Positions 9,629-17,159 of a DNA stretch of 58,398 nt are shown here, in pieces. The notes beneath the pieces were generated by a model. It saw only the letters and a list, made by a program, of their open reading frames with translations, was not told the origin of the DNA and did no database searches. The stretch lies in assembly GCA_900544335.1 (NCBI GenBank), contig UQUS01000011.1:1-58398 (forward strand), read 5' to 3'. The position numbers and the translations under genes were made by a program. The DNA comes from an uncultured Sutterella sp. Its GTDB lineage: Bacteria; Pseudomonadota; Gammaproteobacteria; Burkholderiales; Burkholderiaceae_F. The stretch's first letter is position 1. Every line of letters starts with the position of its first letter.

Positions 9629-10194
9629 CGTTTATTTCCTTTAAAGTCAAGTTGGGCAATCAAATTGGCACGGTCCACATCCGCGAAGGGAAACCGCACC
9701 GAAACCGGTACTGCAACGGGGACCTTCCCCTTGAGTTTTTTCGCACGCGCCGCTTCCGACGGTGTTCGCGCAAACGGAACTTCCTCAATGGAAAATTCAA
9801 TCGTCTCGTCTGCTTCGTTAACCGAAAGAATCTTTCCGTCAAACTTGCGTCGTCCGGCCGCAGGCAATCCCGGCGCATAAAGCGGCTCAAACAGTTCGAC
9901 GTGCGCCACTTGTCCGACAAAACGCTTGTAATCGGCAAAGCGCTTTAACGGGCGGTCGACACCGGGACTGGCAATTTCCAGACGGTCAAAGTCAATGTCT
10001 TCGACCGTAAAAAGACGCGTCAGTTGGTCGCTGACACGTTCGCAATCGTCGACCCCGACTCCGCCCTCGTGTTCCGAATCAATCGTTACACGAAGCAGGC
10101 CCCGGGCCAGGCGTTCGAACTCGACGAATTCGTAGCCGAGACCTAACACGGTCTCCTCAACGATTCGGGCAATTTCTGCGCTACTTTTTTGCAT
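9625..10194 (-). CDS. rimP: Ribosome maturation factor RimP
   Basis: Late 30S assembly factor. The 189 residues include VEETVLGLGYEFVEFE, LRVTIDSE, VDDCERVSDQLTRLF, and the RimP hallmark LEIASPGVDRPLKRFADYKRFVG. First cistron of the operon. The ATG is preceded by a U-rich stretch and no recognisable Shine-Dalgarno sequence, and lies only 20 bases after the T-run of an intrinsic terminator, so expression may depend on readthrough and leader folding. The stop overlaps the nusA start. Confidence 0.95.
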   Translation of the reverse strand: MQKSSAEIARIVEETVLGLGYEFVEFERLARGLLRVTIDSEHEGGVGVDDCERVSDQLTRLFTVEDIDFDRLEIASPGVDRPLKRFADYKRFVGQVAHVELFEPLYAPGLPAAGRRKFDGKILSVNEADETIEFSIEEVPFARTPSEAARAKKLKGKVPVAVPVSVRFPFADVDRANLIAQLDFKGNKR

Positions 10195-10214
10195 GCTGAA
10201 AAAACGTAAAAACC

Positions 10215-10241
10215 AAAAAAAAGATGGGCTTCAAGCCCATC
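10215..10241 (-). terminator. Intrinsic terminator just upstream of rimP (likely attenuator)
   Basis: Read on the minus strand, an 8-bp perfect stem (GATGGGCT / AGCCCATC, three-base loop) is followed at once by eight T residues. It lies between the promoter at 10346-10374 and rimP, so it cannot be the end of an upstream gene unless rluB readthrough is involved. Its position in the operon leader argues for premature-termination control of the nusA operon. Confidence 0.8.
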
Positions 10242-10286
10242 CCTAATCCTCCCCGATTCGGGAGCTGTCTGCCGATTAGGGCAGAC
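10241..10286 (-). promoter_or_regulatory. Folded 5' leader of the rimP-nusA-infB operon
   Basis: On the minus strand, two hairpins precede the terminator: a 7-bp stem GTCTGCC / GGCAGAC with loop CTAATC (10267-10286) and a 5-bp stem CTCCC / GGGAG (10249-10264). CCCTAATC, which runs from the first stem into its loop (10274-10281), is exactly complementary over eight bases to GATTAGGG (10241-10248), directly in front of the terminator stem. A second CCCTAAT copy lies near the expected 5' end (10335-10341). This allows a loop-to-tail pseudoknot or an alternative fold that could influence the terminator. No known RNA family was recognised by eye. Confidence 0.5.
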
Positions 10287-10345
10287 ATTAGCGATGTGAA
10301 AAGCGAAGCTTTCTAACCGGAAACTCCCCTTCTCATTAGGGCGCA

Positions 10346-10374
10346 ATTATAAGGCCCTATCCGCTGTAAGACAA
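10346..10374 (-). promoter_or_regulatory. Sigma-70-type promoter of the rimP operon
   Basis: On the minus strand, TTGTCT (10369-10374) is followed after exactly 17 bases by a perfect TATAAT (10346-10351). It lies in the only sizeable gap upstream of rimP, after the rluB stop, giving a leader of roughly 145 bases. Confidence 0.75.
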
Positions 10375-10404
10375 GGAAAATTTCCGAAAAGTTTCGCTTT
10401 TTCC

Positions 10405-11775
10405 CTAAAAGCGTTTCTTTCCGGAACGCCCCCGTCCGTTTGACCGGTGAGTAGGCCTGGGAATCGAATCGGTGAGGCGCTTGGCAAAGAGCTTGGAGGA
10501 CTCTCCGAGACTACCGTTTGCCAGGTAATGAACCGTGCTTGTCATCGGGTCGATTCTCTGGGGTTTGCGCGGTTTTCCGTTCGCAGGTTTCCCGTGTTTT
10601 TTTCCGTGCGGTCCTCGTGTGTGAGAGGCCGGTTTAAACGAGGTTTCCTTCGCATCCATGTGTAAATCGGCCATCCAGGCGCTCACCCAATCGGCTTTTA
10701 GTTCCAAGGTTTTCCCGCGCTCCAGTGTTTTGGGGAGTTGCACGGCACCGTACCGCACACGAATCAATCGGCTTACCGTGAGACCCACAGCCGCAAACAT
10801 ACGCCTTACTTCGCGGTTTCGTCCCTCGTTAATCGTCACGAGATACCAGCGATTGGCGCCTTCCCCGCCCTTATCGACAACACTTGTGAAACTAGCCGGT
10901 CCGTCCTCAAGCTCAATTCCGGTCGTCAGAGCCTTACGCGCCTCATCTGTCATCTGTCCGACGGCGCGAACGGCGTACTGCCGCTCAATGCTGTAACGCG
11001 GATGCATCAGGCGGTTGGCTAGGTCGCCGCTCGTCGTAAATAAAAGGAGCCCTTCGGTATTAAAGTCCAGACGCCCGACGGCAATCCAGCGTCCGTGACT
11101 GATTTTCGGCAGGTGCTCGAAAACGGTCGGGCGCCCCTGGGGATCGTCTTGGCTGACAATTTGAGCGGTCGGCTTGTTGTAGACCAAAACACGGGGGACT
11201 CGTTTGGTCCCGGTGGCGGCGACCTCGCGCTTGATGATGCGCCCGTTCATGCGAACGACATCGGTCGGAAGGACGCGCTGCCCTAAGTGTGCGGGCTCCC
11301 CGTTCACGGAAATCCGCCCCTCTAGAATCAATTGCTCCATGTCGCGGCGCGAGCCCATGCCGGCATCGGCGAGTACCTTATGAAGTTTCTCGCTTTGAGC
11401 GACAAGTGCCTTCTTGACAGCGACCTTGCCGCGTTTTTGAACAACGGGATCGAAAACCCGGTCGGAAGAAAAACTTTCCTCCAGCCCGCCAAGCGCATCG
11501 CTCGGCTCTGTTTCGGGCACCTCTTGAACGTCACTCACCGGAGTTTCGGCTTTTTCCGGTTCGGGAGTGTCCGAGGCTTGAGCGACCTCGGGAGTCGGAA
11601 TCTCTTCTTGGGAATCCGACTCAAGCGATTCGGATGTTTTCGTTTTCAAAGAGGCTTTTTTACCCGATGTCCGTGTCCGGCGCACGACTTTTTTGCGTGC
11701 CTGGCGCTTTTTCTTTTCAGGCACCGCTTCACAAACATCAGCTTTTTGCACCTGTTCTTGTGTTTCTTCGTCCAT
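10405..11775 (-). CDS. rluB: 23S rRNA pseudouridine synthase RluB-type
   Basis: Isomerises a uridine near the peptidyl-transferase centre of 23S rRNA. The 456 residues have a low-complexity Lys/Arg and Glu/Ser-rich N-terminus (about 1-125), an S4 RNA-binding domain (EKLHKVLADAGMGSRRDMEQ), and the RsuA/RluB catalytic core with Asp in GRLDFNTEGLLLFTT, followed by GRNREVRRMFAAVG. A further basic Gly/Pro/Arg tail follows. The extensions make it longer than the usual 250-300 residue core. The start abuts the scpB stop. rluB-scpB adjacency is common in betaproteobacteria. Confidence 0.9.
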   Translation of the reverse strand: MDEETQEQVQKADVCEAVPEKKKRQARKKVVRRTRTSGKKASLKTKTSESLESDSQEEIPTPEVAQASDTPEPEKAETPVSDVQEVPETEPSDALGGLEESFSSDRVFDPVVQKRGKVAVKKALVAQSEKLHKVLADAGMGSRRDMEQLILEGRISVNGEPAHLGQRVLPTDVVRMNGRIIKREVAATGTKRVPRVLVYNKPTAQIVSQDDPQGRPTVFEHLPKISHGRWIAVGRLDFNTEGLLLFTTSGDLANRLMHPRYSIERQYAVRAVGQMTDEARKALTTGIELEDGPASFTSVVDKGGEGANRWYLVTINEGRNREVRRMFAAVGLTVSRLIRVRYGAVQLPKTLERGKTLELKADWVSAWMADLHMDAKETSFKPASHTRGPHGKKHGKPANGKPRKPQRIDPMTSTVHYLANGSLGESSKLFAKRLTDSIPRPTHRSNGRGRSGKKRF

Positions 11776-12413
11776 TATTTTCGGCTATCCGTACGAGATG
11801 TCGACGTAAGATCCGGCTCTTCGGTGCTCTCAGGCACCTCTGGCGTAACCTTGTCCTTAAATTCATTGGCAAATAGTTCGAACTCTTCGCCTTTGGGTTC
11901 GCTACCGGCAAGGGGCGGGAGATCAGCCAAACTTCTTAATCCCAAATCGTCTAAAAATGAACCGGTCGTGGCAAAAAGTGCGGGACGCCCCGGGCTTTCC
12001 CGGTGTCCGATGACTTCGATCCAGCCGCGCTCCTCGAGTTGTCGGATGACATTGGGATTGACCGTCACGCCGCGAATTTCTTCGATATCGCCGCGCGTGG
12101 CCGGCTGCCGATACGCAATGATGGCAAGCGTTTCGAGAACGGCACGCGAATAGCGCGCCGGTTTTTCTTCCGTGAGTTTACTTAATGCCGCAGCCATTTC
12201 CGGTGCGCTCTGAAAGCGCCAGCCGCTTTGTGTCAGCTCCAGGCGCAGTCCGCGGTCCATCCAAAAGAACGCCAAGCGCCCGAGTTCGTGTGTAATCGCA
12301 TCGCTATCTAAGCGTCCGTCAAAAAGACGCGAAAGATCTTCCACCGTTAACGCTACGGGGCTTGTCAGGAGCGCTGTCTCAATCAAAATCGACGGTTCAA
12401 TGGTCTGTGCCAC
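11775..12413 (-). CDS. scpB: Segregation and condensation protein ScpB
   Basis: Winged-helix kleisin partner in the SMC-ScpAB chromosome condensin. The 212 residues contain IETALLTSPVALTVEDLSRLF, RYSRAVLETLAIIAYRQPATRGDIEEIRGV (a clear ScpB signature) and SPGRPALFATTGSFLDDLGL. It uses a GTG start with AGG upstream. scpA is not next to it and is not in the window. The acidic tail after about residue 175 is lineage-specific. Confidence 0.93.
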   Translation of the reverse strand: MAQTIEPSILIETALLTSPVALTVEDLSRLFDGRLDSDAITHELGRLAFFWMDRGLRLELTQSGWRFQSAPEMAAALSKLTEEKPARYSRAVLETLAIIAYRQPATRGDIEEIRGVTVNPNVIRQLEERGWIEVIGHRESPGRPALFATTGSFLDDLGLRSLADLPPLAGSEPKGEEFELFANEFKDKVTPEVPESTEEPDLTSTSRTDSRK

Positions 12414-12644
12414 AACGGCCTACCTAAAAATTACGCACTTTAAGCGGAAAACATTCCGACCGAATCGAAAATCGAGCGAAACACGGCAACAATCCGACCG
12501 AAAAACTCTTCTTGAAACGTTACTGTCGGTTGCATGCACGCGCGATACGTTTTCCGGTCAAGGAAACAAAAACCGACTCAGGTCCTTGATTGATGCGGAA
12601 AACGACTACAGGGAGAAAAACCGCGTGTCAGCCCTCTTAAGTGT

Positions 12645-12735
12645 TGGCGGAAGGGGTGGGATTCGAACCCACGATACGGTATAACCGTATACCGGATTTC
12701 GAGTCCGGCGCATTCGACCTCTCTGCCACCCTTCC
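12645..12735 (-). tRNA. tRNA-Ser (anticodon CGA)
   Basis: A 91-base class II tRNA. The acceptor stem GGAAGGG pairs with CCCTTCC, followed by discriminator G and an encoded CCA. The anticodon stem-loop reads GGACTCGAAATCC with anticodon CGA, a long variable arm follows (TACGGTTATACCGTA), and the T-arm is GTGGGTTCGAATCCCAC. It stands alone on the minus strand, upstream of scpB. Confidence 0.96.
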
Positions 12736-12967
12736 AAAACACGGCATTGTCGTCGCGAGCGGGCCGCAGTTTAGCAAACTTCCGAGAAACAAAGAAACCA
12801 ATCGGCGGTCCTATTTTGCGTAATCGAGATTTTTTCATTGAACATCCACCTCGCGTGCACCCGTGTTTTTCTAAGGGATTTCACGGTATCTTCTCTGTTT
12901 TGTTTGCCTATTTTTTACTAGAGGTGATAACCTTGCGATTGTCAGATTTTCTCCTCGGAGATTCCAC

Positions 12968-13756
12968 ATGCCCATCTCAAAAAAAACCGATGAGTCGCGC
13001 ATCAAAGAAGCCAGCGACAGACTATTTAAGGCTGCCGTCGCTTTTCGTACTGAACTAACGGCGGAAGCGCGTCAAATCACAGGACCTGTGGCCAAGGAAA
13101 TGTACGAAGCTTCCACTTCGCTACTGTCGGAAATTCTCGACTTCTTTTCTCGTAAAACCAACGTAGCCGTAGCTACACAACCAAAGGAAACAGTAATGAC
13201 GAATGCTCCTGAGACGACGGCCGTTGCGGCCGAGACACCCGCTGAGAAACCGGCTGAGAAAAAAGCCGCTCCTGCGAAGAAAACCGCGGTAAAGAAAGTC
13301 GCGACCAAGAAGGCCCCGGCTAAGACCGTTGCGAAGAAAGCTCCTGCGAAGAAGCCCGTCGCCAAGAAGGCTCCGGCAAAAGCTGCAGCCAAGAAAGAGC
13401 CCGCCAAGAAGGTTGCCGCTAAGAAGGCTCCCGCTAAGAAGGTCGCCGCCAAGAAAGCAGTCGCCAAGAAACCTGTTGCCAAGAAACCTGTTGCCAAGAA
13501 ACCTGTTGCCAAGAAGCCCGTAGCGAAGAAAGCTCCGGCCAAGATGGCCCCGGCTAAGAGCGTTGCCAAGAAGGCTCCTGCCAAGACCGTTGCCAAGAAG
13601 GCGCCTGCTAAGAAGGTTGCCGTCGCAAAGAAGGCTCCTGCGAAGAAGGCCGTCGCTCCCAAGAAGGCCCCCGCGAAGAAAGCTGCCGTCAAGAAGGCAC
13701 CCGTGAAAAAGGCAGCCGCCAAGAAGGCTCCCGCGAAGAAAGCGGCGAAAAAGTAA
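12968..13756 (+). CDS. Histone H1-like Lys/Ala/Pro repeat protein with helical N-terminal domain
   Basis: Residues 1-62 form a probably helical domain rich in Lys/Glu/Ala that I do not recognise. From about residue 95 to the end it is almost pure KKAPAKK/KKPVAKK repeats, as in bacterial H1-like or AlgP-like nucleoid proteins, which bind DNA through Lys-rich tails. A GGAG site precedes the ATG. An internal in-frame ATG (codon 77, 13196) has its own AAGGAAA site and would give a separate H1-like protein of about 186 residues without the N-terminal domain. Codons show tandem 15-base repeats, so length may vary between strains. DNA binding is inferred from composition only. Confidence 0.8.
   Translation: MPISKKTDESRIKEASDRLFKAAVAFRTELTAEARQITGPVAKEMYEASTSLLSEILDFFSRKTNVAVATQPKETVMTNAPETTAVAAETPAEKPAEKKAAPAKKTAVKKVATKKAPAKTVAKKAPAKKPVAKKAPAKAAAKKEPAKKVAAKKAPAKKVAAKKAVAKKPVAKKPVAKKPVAKKPVAKKAPAKMAPAKSVAKKAPAKTVAKKAPAKKVAVAKKAPAKKAVAPKKAPAKKAAVKKAPVKKAAAKKAPAKKAAKK
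13463..13507 (+). repeat. Three exact tandem 15-bp repeats inside the H1-like gene
   Basis: GCCAAGAAACCTGTT is present three times in a row (13463, 13478, 13493), followed by a diverged fourth unit. Each unit encodes AKKPV in frame. Identical synonymous codons show recent duplication by slippage rather than selection for the peptide alone. Confidence 0.9.
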
Positions 13757-13788
13757 TTCCGAATAAGCGCCTTTGAGCGCTAAGAAAG

Positions 13789-13840
13789 AACTCCCGAACA
13801 TCGAACGGCCGAAAGCCTGAGAAATTCGGGAGTTTTCTTT
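13789..13840 (+). terminator. Probable terminator of the H1-like gene
   Basis: A 10-bp perfect inverted repeat (AACTCCCGAA at 13789-13798, TTCGGGAGTT at 13825-13834) with a 26-base loop, followed by TTCTTT. The left end of the IS1634-type element begins immediately after it. Loop length makes it less certain than a compact hairpin. Confidence 0.5.
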
Positions 13841-13867
13841 CCCGAGTTTTATAGTTTTTTGACCTAG

Positions 13868-13894
13868 CCCTCTGAAACAAAGAGGGTTTTTCTT
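13868..13894 (+). terminator. Intrinsic terminator inside the left end of the IS
   Basis: A 6-bp stem CCCTCT / AGAGGG with a 7-base loop, followed by TTTTTCTT. It would stop transcription entering from the H1-like gene before it reaches the transposase start at 13974, a common self-protection feature of insertion sequences. Confidence 0.65.
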
Positions 13895-13973
13895 GCTCGA
13901 AACGTAGTGCATACGTAATGCATATTTGCTATAATGTCGTCACAGGGCAAAACCATCCTCAAGGGGGAAGTCA

Positions 13974-15680
13974 ATGTTCGTACGGCGATTTAAAAGAAGC
14001 AACGGTCAGGTCAGCGTCGTTTTGGTCGAGAACTACCGAGACGGCGGCCGTGTCAAGCAGCGTACGATTGAATACCTCGGGACGGAAGCAAAATTGAACG
14101 CCACGGACCCGGAAGCCGTCAACAAACTCATTGCCAAGTACAAAGGGCAAAAATCAGAGACGGAAACTCTCATAAAACTTACATTGAATCCGGCCGACAA
14201 AATCGCGCCCCACAACACGATTCGCAATTACGGCTATCTGTATCTGGAGAAGATGTATCAGGAACTCGGTCTGGACGATGAGTGTCGGAAAATTCAAGAG
14301 CAATCGGCGATTCAATACAGCTTGGATGATTGCTTAAAGCTACTGTGCTTCATGCGAGCCCTTTATCCGCAGTCCAAGAAAGCAAGTCTGAAAAATGGGC
14401 TGGAGTATTTCCTAAAGGATTTTTCCATTAAGCTCGAAGACTTATATAAGTCGTTGACGGTTCTGAACAAACACAAAAGCACCTTCGTGGCACGGATGCA
14501 TCGAGAATTGAAGGCTCGGTACGCGCGTCAGACCGACATTCTCTATTACGACGTAACGAATTACTTCTTTGAAATCGACCAGCCCGATGAGTTCCGCATC
14601 AAAGGATGCTCAAAGGAACACCGCCCGTTACCGATTGTGCAAATGGGGCTATTCATGGATTCACAAGGGCTTCCGGTTGATTTTTATTTGTATGAAGGAA
14701 ACAAGCCGGATTGCACGACGTTAAAGCCCTCGTTTGAGCAGGTTAAGAAAAACTACAAAGCCGACAAAGTGATTGTGACGGCCGACAAGGGACTCAACAG
14801 TGAGTCCAATTTGGGGTATCTCCTCAGTCACGGCAACGGGTATATCGTCAGTCAAAGGATACGCGGAGCGAAGAAAGACCTGCGCGATGAGGTTTTAAAG
14901 GACGACGGCTGGCTCGGTGCAGAGGGCGCCTCCTTTGAGATGAAGGAATTTACGCGCACGATAACGGTGACGTATCCGGACAAAAGCAAACACGAACACA
15001 AGCAGAAGGTCCTGTGTTTATGGTCTGAGAAATATCAGTCCAAAGAAAAGCAAGAACGCGACAATCTGCTGGACAAAATTGCGACCCTGGCAGCCGATCC
15101 GAAGGCGTTTAAACGCAGTTGTCATAAGGGGATGAATAAGTACATCGAAGAAGTTCTCGTCGATGCGCAAACGGGAGAGGTCAAACAGGACTGTCAGACG
15201 CATACACGGCTAAACCGAGAGAAGATTGCAGCCGACGAAGCCCTCGACGGGTACTACCTAATCGTAACGTCGGAAACGAGTCTAAGTGCCTCAGAGATCC
15301 TTAATCGATACCGCGGCCTCTGGCGCATTGAACAGACATTCCGGATTACGAAATCCGACCTGCAATCGCGCCCGGTCTTTGTCCGCACAAAGGAACATAT
15401 CCACGCGCACTTCCTGACCTGTTTTATGACGCTGACGATGCTCCGAATGCTTGAGGTACGTTTGGGACGAAAGTATTCTTGCCGAAGGATTATCGACGGG
15501 CTGAACTCTGCCGTGGCGACCGAAATGAAAAAAGGCATCTACACGGTCAATCGCCGCGATGAAGTGATGGATGCACTCGATGGGCACTACCAAATCGAAT
15601 CCTCGCGCCGCTACCTAAAGACCGAGGACCTTCGCCACTATCAGAAACAGATTCTGAAGGCTGTGTACACTACAAACTAA
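13974..15680 (+). CDS. IS1634-family DDE transposase
   Basis: The full-length 568-residue transposase catalyses cut-and-paste or copy transposition of the surrounding element. The N-terminus reads like the IS1634 group (SVVLVENYRDGGRVKQRTIEYLG). The catalytic acids are apparent in ILYYDVTNYFFE (first Asp), VIVTADKGLNS (second Asp) and LWRIEQTFRITKSDL (Glu in the Y-(2)-R-(3)-E-(6)-K-like C1 signature). Conserved LSASEILNRYRGLWRIEQ precedes the Glu. No frameshift or internal stop is seen, so it may be active. GGGGGAA upstream of the ATG is a usable ribosome-binding site. Confidence 0.92.
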   Translation: MFVRRFKRSNGQVSVVLVENYRDGGRVKQRTIEYLGTEAKLNATDPEAVNKLIAKYKGQKSETETLIKLTLNPADKIAPHNTIRNYGYLYLEKMYQELGLDDECRKIQEQSAIQYSLDDCLKLLCFMRALYPQSKKASLKNGLEYFLKDFSIKLEDLYKSLTVLNKHKSTFVARMHRELKARYARQTDILYYDVTNYFFEIDQPDEFRIKGCSKEHRPLPIVQMGLFMDSQGLPVDFYLYEGNKPDCTTLKPSFEQVKKNYKADKVIVTADKGLNSESNLGYLLSHGNGYIVSQRIRGAKKDLRDEVLKDDGWLGAEGASFEMKEFTRTITVTYPDKSKHEHKQKVLCLWSEKYQSKEKQERDNLLDKIATLAADPKAFKRSCHKGMNKYIEEVLVDAQTGEVKQDCQTHTRLNREKIAADEALDGYYLIVTSETSLSASEILNRYRGLWRIEQTFRITKSDLQSRPVFVRTKEHIHAHFLTCFMTLTMLRMLEVRLGRKYSCRRIIDGLNSAVATEMKKGIYTVNRRDEVMDALDGHYQIESSRRYLKTEDLRHYQKQILKAVYTTN

Positions 15681-15739
15681 AAGACAAAAAACTCTTTGAA
15701 TACAGTCGGTTACTCGATTTAACTATAAAACTCGGGAAA

Positions 15740-16028
15740 AATGATTCCGTCTTTTGCGCCCTTAATTCCGGAAACTACAGAACGTATTTCGTGATAGCAC
15801 TCTCAAACAGAGCAACATAGAGTGCGGCGCCGGGTCTCTGACTGAGATTCTGAAACGGACGCTTCAAAAGCCTCGAGGTATTTCCGATTGCGAACTTCTT
15901 GAGAACGCCGCTAACCACCTTAAAGAGCAACGGTGTGGTCTGACAGGCAAAAGCAACGAGAACCTGTCGGCACCCTCTTTTGAGACCGCACGCACCTTGA
16001 CGCTCCGGAAAGAAACCCAAAGATTCGA
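15740..16028. other. Intergenic stretch between the IS and cysE
   Basis: No gene, tRNA or strong hairpin is recognised. A minus-strand frame of about 81 codons (15775-16020) can be opened from a TTG, but I see no family motif and no good ribosome-binding site. It could be the remains of an older gene. The downstream end of cysE has no obvious intrinsic terminator here. Confidence 0.4.
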
Positions 16029-17069
16029 TTAGGAACCTGCTTTCGGCAAAGAAGTCTTCTCACGCCTCGAAGAACTCTTAGGGCTTGCTGTTGCTTGACG
16101 TTCTGCCGCAGACTTCATGGCGACTTTTGCAGCCGAGGCTTTTCGGCTAGCCGTCGCTTTCGCCTTGCCCGAGGATTTAGCCGGCTTTTTCGGAGCCGGT
16201 GTTCCCGTGGTTTTCTCAGCTTTTTTCGCTTGAGCAACCCGAACAGCGCTTTGTTTTGCCGGCTTGGTCTTGGGTGTTGCCTTCGCAGGCTTTTTCACAG
16301 GGGCCGCTTTCGGCCTCAGACTCTTTTTCGTCGTAGAGCTCTTTTTCGAAGCGGTCGTCTTTTTGCCGGTCTTTTTTTTCTGAGTACCGGTCGCTGCAGC
16401 ATTCGGAGTAGCTTTGCCCTTACCCTCGGACTTTTTAACCTTCTCGGGCGCAGGGGCGCTTTGCGCCTTGAGGCTTGCAATCACTTCGGCCTGTTCTTTA
16501 ACAAGGTCTTGCAGTTTTTTCACATCCTCGGGATTAAATCCGATGCTCTTAACTTCCCGTCCGCTGTATGTCACATGATTCGGTAGCCCGACGGACACCC
16601 CGTCTCCTAACGACTTTAGGACAACGGCACTCGGTCCGATTTGCGCATTTTCGCCGACCGTCACACCGCCCAAAATTTGTGCTCCGGCGCCGATGACGAC
16701 ATTGTTCTTAATCGTCAACTTGGCGTTTTCTTTGCCGATGTCGGTCCCGCCGATGGTCGCGCCCTGATAGATTGTGCAATCGTCGCCGATTTGCACGGTA
16801 TTGCCGATGACGACACCCATGCCGTGATCGATAAAGACGCGCCGCCCGATTTTGGCAGCCGGGTGGATGTCCACACCGGTAAAAAAGCGCCCTAAGGAAC
16901 TGACGACTCGCGCCGTGGTCGTCCAGCCCTGGATGTAACACCAGTGCGCCGCCCTGTGAAACTGCAGAGCATGAAAACCCGGATAGCACAACGCCACCTC
17001 AAGGCGGCTTTCGGCCGAGGAATCCTTCTCGTAAATCGTCTGCAAATCTTCTTTGATTAAGTCAAACAT
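16029..17069 (-). CDS. cysE: Serine O-acetyltransferase with histone-H1-like C-terminal tail
   Basis: Acetyl-CoA + L-serine to O-acetylserine, the first step of cysteine synthesis. Residues 1-200 are a normal short-type SAT: FHRAAHWCYIQGW, then left-handed beta-helix hexapeptides with active-site GVDIHPAAKIG (D67, H69) and IDHGMGVVIG (H82), and YQGATIGGTD. A short coiled segment (183-203) precedes about 140 residues of Lys/Ala/Ser/Pro/Thr-rich sequence (206-346) such as KPAKATPKTKPAK, which looks like a bacterial H1 tail. The short-type enzyme needs no such tail. The usual C-terminal Ile that docks cysteine synthase is absent (ends KAGS). The tail is in frame with good codons, so not a read error. 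AAGAGG precedes the ATG. Confidence 0.92.
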   Translation of the reverse strand: MFDLIKEDLQTIYEKDSSAESRLEVALCYPGFHALQFHRAAHWCYIQGWTTTARVVSSLGRFFTGVDIHPAAKIGRRVFIDHGMGVVIGNTVQIGDDCTIYQGATIGGTDIGKENAKLTIKNNVVIGAGAQILGGVTVGENAQIGPSAVVLKSLGDGVSVGLPNHVTYSGREVKSIGFNPEDVKKLQDLVKEQAEVIASLKAQSAPAPEKVKKSEGKGKATPNAAATGTQKKKTGKKTTASKKSSTTKKSLRPKAAPVKKPAKATPKTKPAKQSAVRVAQAKKAEKTTGTPAPKKPAKSSGKAKATASRKASAAKVAMKSAAERQATASPKSSSRREKTSLPKAGS

Positions 17070-17159
17070 GGGGTGTGCCTCTTACGGGATTACGTGTGCC
17101 TTAATTGTATTGACGCAACGGACCCTTTTGGGGCTTTTGCCCGAAATTTTTGGCACCTC

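Larger units (their letters stand above)
13838..15739 (+). mobile_element. IS1634-type insertion sequence
   Basis: About 1.9 kb bounded by inverted repeats: TTTCCCGAGTTTTATAGTT at 13838-13856 matches its exact reverse complement at 15721-15739. It holds one intact transposase. A compact terminator (13868-13894) lies just inside the left end. I find no convincing target-site duplication outside the repeats. The ends and single long transposase gene fit the IS1634 group of the IS4 superfamily. It lies between the H1-like gene and cysE, with no gene visibly interrupted. Confidence 0.85.

Noticed and set aside
10143..10346. 67-codon frame through the rimP leader
   Set aside because: TTG start without ribosome-binding site, runs through terminator and hairpins that better explain the region.
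13463..13522. Short tandem repeats considered as a CRISPR array
   Set aside because: Units are 15 bases, directly adjacent without spacers, and in frame with coding sequence.
13072..13722. Long minus-strand frame of Ala/Phe/Gly repeats opposite the H1-like gene, looking like a membrane protein
   Set aside because: It is the mirror of the AAGAAG/GCC codons of the Lys/Ala repeats; no ribosome-binding site and no family features.
15775..16020. 81-codon minus-strand frame between the IS and cysE
   Set aside because: TTG start, no ribosome-binding site, no known motif; kept only as a remark on the gap.
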